From assembly GCA_023450615.1 (NCBI GenBank), contig JAEXGT010000055.1:1-35068 (forward strand): a stretch of 35,068 bases of DNA, read 5' to 3'. Each line of letters starts with the position of its first letter. The stretch's first letter is position 1. The DNA is from Pseudomonadota bacterium (GTDB lineage Bacteria; Pseudomonadota; Alphaproteobacteria; Rhizobiales; Beijerinckiaceae). The position numbers and the translations under genes are program-made. Positions 33,601 through 35,068 of this stretch are shown piece after piece. The notes below the pieces were generated by a model. That model did no database searches. It saw nothing but the letters and a program-made list of their open reading frames with translations, and was not told where the DNA came from.

Positions 33601-35068
33601 TCGGCGAGATCCGCACGATCTTCGACACGCAGGGCAACTCGCTTATCGAGTCGCTCGGCAACCGTGGCGATGTGATCGGCCAGGAAGTCGCCTCCATCAC
33701 CGAGACCACCCTGCGCACCCTCGAAGACCGCAGCCAGACCATGCTGTCGTCGCTCCAGGAGCGCACGATGGAGCTCACCTCCTCCTACATGCAGTCGACG
33801 GAGGCCATGCGCGTCGCCATCGACTCCGGCACGGAGCGCACGGTCGAGACCCTGCTCGGCACCAATGAACGCCTGCGCGGCGAACTCACCGACGTGCTCG
33901 GACGCCTGCAGGATGCCAGCCGCACCCTGCAGCAGGTTGCGGCCACCGCCGGCAGCAACCTCGGCGCCGTCGAGGACGGCCTGGGCGGCCGCGTGCAGCA
34001 GATCGAGACCCTCCTGTCCGAAATCGCATCGCAGGCAAGCCGCGCCTCGGATCAGGTGGCCGATCAGGTCGATGCCCTGCGCGGCGTCTCCACCGGCGCG
34101 ATCCAGCAGGCCATGGACCTCGCCCATGCCCTCGAAGACCGCGCTCGCGGCCTCACCGAAACCACCTACGAGCAGATCAACACGCTCACCCAGGCAGCCT
34201 CTGCCCTGGAGCGCGTGGAAGGCCGCATGACCGAGGCCCTGTCCAGCCGCCAGAGCGCCCTGGATGAACTCCTCGGCCGCATCGAAGAGCGTTCGCAGGA
34301 TCTCGAATCCGTCACCCGCGCCTTCACCACCCTCGTGGAAGGTTCTCTGCAGAACGCCGAGAACAAGGCGCGCCAGATCGGCTCCGTCCTTGCCGGTGCC
34401 GCCGAAACGACCACAACCGCCATCGGCGAGCAGTTCGAGCGCATCCGCTCCACCACCAGCGTGGAGAGCGAGCGTACCGCTGCAACCCTTCGCTCGACCT
34501 ACGAGCAGGCAGCTGCCGAGATGGCGGAAGCCCTCAGCGGCGCAACCGCGAAGTTCCGCGACACCATGGGTGAACTGCGCGGCATGACCGGCCAGATCCA
34601 GCGCGAGCTGGAGGCCACCCGCGCCGAACTCCGCCGCGGTGTCGTCGAGCTGCCCCAGGAAACCCAGGAGACGACGGCCAACATGCGCCGCGTGGTCGCC
34701 GACCAGATCAAAGCTCTCAACGAGCTTTCCGCCCTGGTCTCGCGCTCCAACCGCGTGGTCGATGCGGCTCCCGCCGCTCAGCCCCGCCGCGCTGCGGTGA
34801 ACGAGGCCCCGGTCGCTGCGACCATGGCTGCCGTCGCCGCCGCAGTCGAGCAGCGCATCGCCTCCCCTGCCCCCGCTCCCGCGCCGACGGTTGCCCGTCA
34901 GCCCGAGCCGCGCCCGGCTCCTGCACCGGCCCCCGCGCCTGCCCGTCAGGCCGCTCCGGCTCCCGCGCAGCGCCCCGCTGCTCTTCGCGAGGAAGCCGCG
35001 TCCGCCCGTGACGCCGGCGCTGCCCGTGGCGGCTGGCTGTCGGATCTTCTGAACCGCGCCTCGCGCGG
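30675..35068 (+). CDS. Giant coiled-coil membrane protein, candidate Growth Pole Ring (GPR/RgsE) homologue, N-terminal 1,464 codons
   Basis: One frame stays open from ATG 30675 to the right edge: 1,464 codons are visible and the end is outside the window. The ribosome-binding site is GAGGGCGG (30664-30671). Order: an acidic, disordered N-terminus (1-115, many Asp/Arg), membrane span 1 (about 126-145, AYVFATLASLLWVGGIGYF), span 2 (about 164-186), then some 1,100 residues of nearly unbroken helix built from 11-residue repeats, clearest at codons 820-1006 (for example ARAEEITQTLS, ARAEEINQTLG, GRVEEIASTLG). Late comes a Pro/Ala-rich linker (about residues 1365-1450). Size, layout and apolipoprotein-like repeats match GPR of Agrobacterium and RgsE of Sinorhizobium, which form a ring at the growing pole. 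Identity is a strong inference. Confidence 0.8.
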   Translation, partial: MATENKKMKDPAEAALSAVEQALNLDETFEIPTPGQPESKSSSEEPRLPDIDAHDFTRGPFALNSDFPDRQDDRLDERDLDRDLRLDDAPRSGFVAPDRTAVANDDRQNVGVMLQALQVRPSSRAYVFATLASLLWVGGIGYFLFSQGIVTPEQLLATFSTSQLALGAVALVAPLFLFFIAAMLTVRSQEMKMVARAVGEVAVRLAQPENFSTDAVLSVSQAVRREVAAVGDGVERALARAGELETLVRSEISTLERAYSDNEIRIRSLIDELVAQREAIVSNSERVRGAITGAHQNLIQDLDVASERVVTAVGGAGDKVTGSLEQQGDQITQALGRAGERVVEEMASRGIELVERLSGASEEIKSGIADVGTTITSALESKAQDITGAFERTGDVLTRHLQEGATQVTRTLAETGRGVIDALAQQGNDVREAFEQTARSLEESFAHRGSEITEKLAATGGVIADDISARTTDMRDQIAAAGLSVSEELMQRGTALREQLAATGSDVVSDIISRGNEFREHLATTASEVSNQIMLRGNEVREHLEGAVRMADESIGSRVEDLAVRLETASQRVSESVTVQGQALENNLTQVGERLSFLMGSKVEEFQSTFETRGQEFSETLTRHADEVQNRLAGTGKDIVLAIATQGARVNEVLNRTAESVTSTVDTRTREVEETLGSRLEAFEGVMGRGGELADRISREVGSLTETISGRFEEMDRLITVQGRTMSESFAERAREATSAIETQLTALEEHATRRTTEITANFDTIVERVDTVLGARSTALNEALVVRTGEMARVMAEGGRDVANALQTRVDEISQAITAKTGTIADTLSAKAEQITEVLDARATSINEILGTRAGEITETLENRIATINQILGDRVDEIAETLGTRAFEINQTLGGRAEEITQTLSARAEEINQTLGGRVEEIASTLGNRTEELAATLDQRVGQFEERVVNRLGGVVEAIDERGSAVVSSLNSRIGEIRTIFDTQGNSLIESLGNRGDVIGQEVASITETTLRTLEDRSQTMLSSLQERTMELTSSYMQSTEAMRVAIDSGTERTVETLLGTNERLRGELTDVLGRLQDASRTLQQVAATAGSNLGAVEDGLGGRVQQIETLLSEIASQASRASDQVADQVDALRGVSTGAIQQAMDLAHALEDRARGLTETTYEQINTLTQAASALERVEGRMTEALSSRQSALDELLGRIEERSQDLESVTRAFTTLVEGSLQNAENKARQIGSVLAGAAETTTTAIGEQFERIRSTTSVESERTAATLRSTYEQAAAEMAEALSGATAKFRDTMGELRGMTGQIQRELEATRAELRRGVVELPQETQETTANMRRVVADQIKALNELSALVSRSNRVVDAAPAAQPRRAAVNEAPVAATMAAVAAAVEQRIASPAPAPAPTVARQPEPRPAPAPAPAPARQAAPAPAQRPAALREEAASARDAGAARGGWLSDLLNRASR
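33132..33692 (+). repeat. 33-bp coding repeats (17 units) in the giant coiled-coil gene
   Basis: Seventeen consecutive 33-base units (33132-33692, codons 820-1006) encode 11-residue units with the pattern x-R-x-x-E-I-x-x-x-L-x. They are in frame and diverged in DNA sequence, so the period is held by protein structure rather than recent copying. The periodicity continues in weaker form upstream to about 31600. Confidence 0.85.

Noticed and set aside
33132..33692. Regular 33-bp repeat resembling a CRISPR or satellite array
   Set aside because: The units are in frame, diverged, have no spacers and encode an 11-residue helix repeat.

Overview
The window is GC-rich, densely coded chromosomal DNA from an alphaproteobacterium, most likely of the order Hyphomicrobiales (Rhizobiales). 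The genus is uncertain; a Microvirga- or Methylobacterium-like organism is my guess from protein style. The evidence is the block icd, alaS, recA, cckA, flagellar FliO-like gene and dksA; an alphaproteobacterial-type LexA box (GTTC-N7-GTTC) in front of recA; a CtrA box (TTAA-N7-TTAA) between cckA and the FliO-like gene; and a giant coiled-coil protein resembling the Growth Pole Ring protein of polar-growing Hyphomicrobiales. I see no tRNA, rRNA, insertion sequence, prophage or CRISPR array.

Layout. 1-5.1 kb: the 3' end of icd with its terminator, a secreted protein of unknown function, a gene-poor 0.7 kb holding one possible tiny membrane protein, a GFA-family zinc protein, a membrane protein plus PQQ-type sorbosone dehydrogenase pair, and a lipoprotein. 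5.1-10.1 kb: alaS, an AT-rich membrane-protein gene and recA, all on the minus strand. 10.2-13.1 kb: a broken gene for a large repeat/cadherin/RTX secreted protein with two apparent frameshifts. 13.2-17.8 kb: cckA (minus), the FliO-like gene (plus) and dksA (minus), with a CtrA site between the first two. 17.9-21.5 kb: a YcjF/YcjX-type stress pair and an exported protein. 21.6-23.5 kb: a GNAT acetyltransferase, then sixA-like phosphatase and MoxR ATPase genes. 23.6-28.4 kb: a Cys/Met-metabolism PLP enzyme, a Kef-type antiporter, a CoxE-like VWA protein and a tiny membrane protein. 28.4-30.4 kb: a membrane protein, a NUDIX hydrolase, a universal stress protein and a 2Fe-2S ferredoxin. 30.7 kb to the window end: the first 1,464 codons of the giant coiled-coil protein, open at the edge.

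How they fit together. Several genes concern cell cycle, polarity and stress: CckA (the kinase feeding CtrA), a CtrA site beside its own gene, DksA, RecA with its SOS box, and the polar growth-ring candidate. The remainder is housekeeping (icd, alaS) and small accessory genes placed between core genes. I found no clearly new multi-gene system. The points most worth checking are the polar-growth giant with its 11-residue repeat, the CtrA box framed by an inverted repeat, and the doubly frameshifted RTX/cadherin gene.
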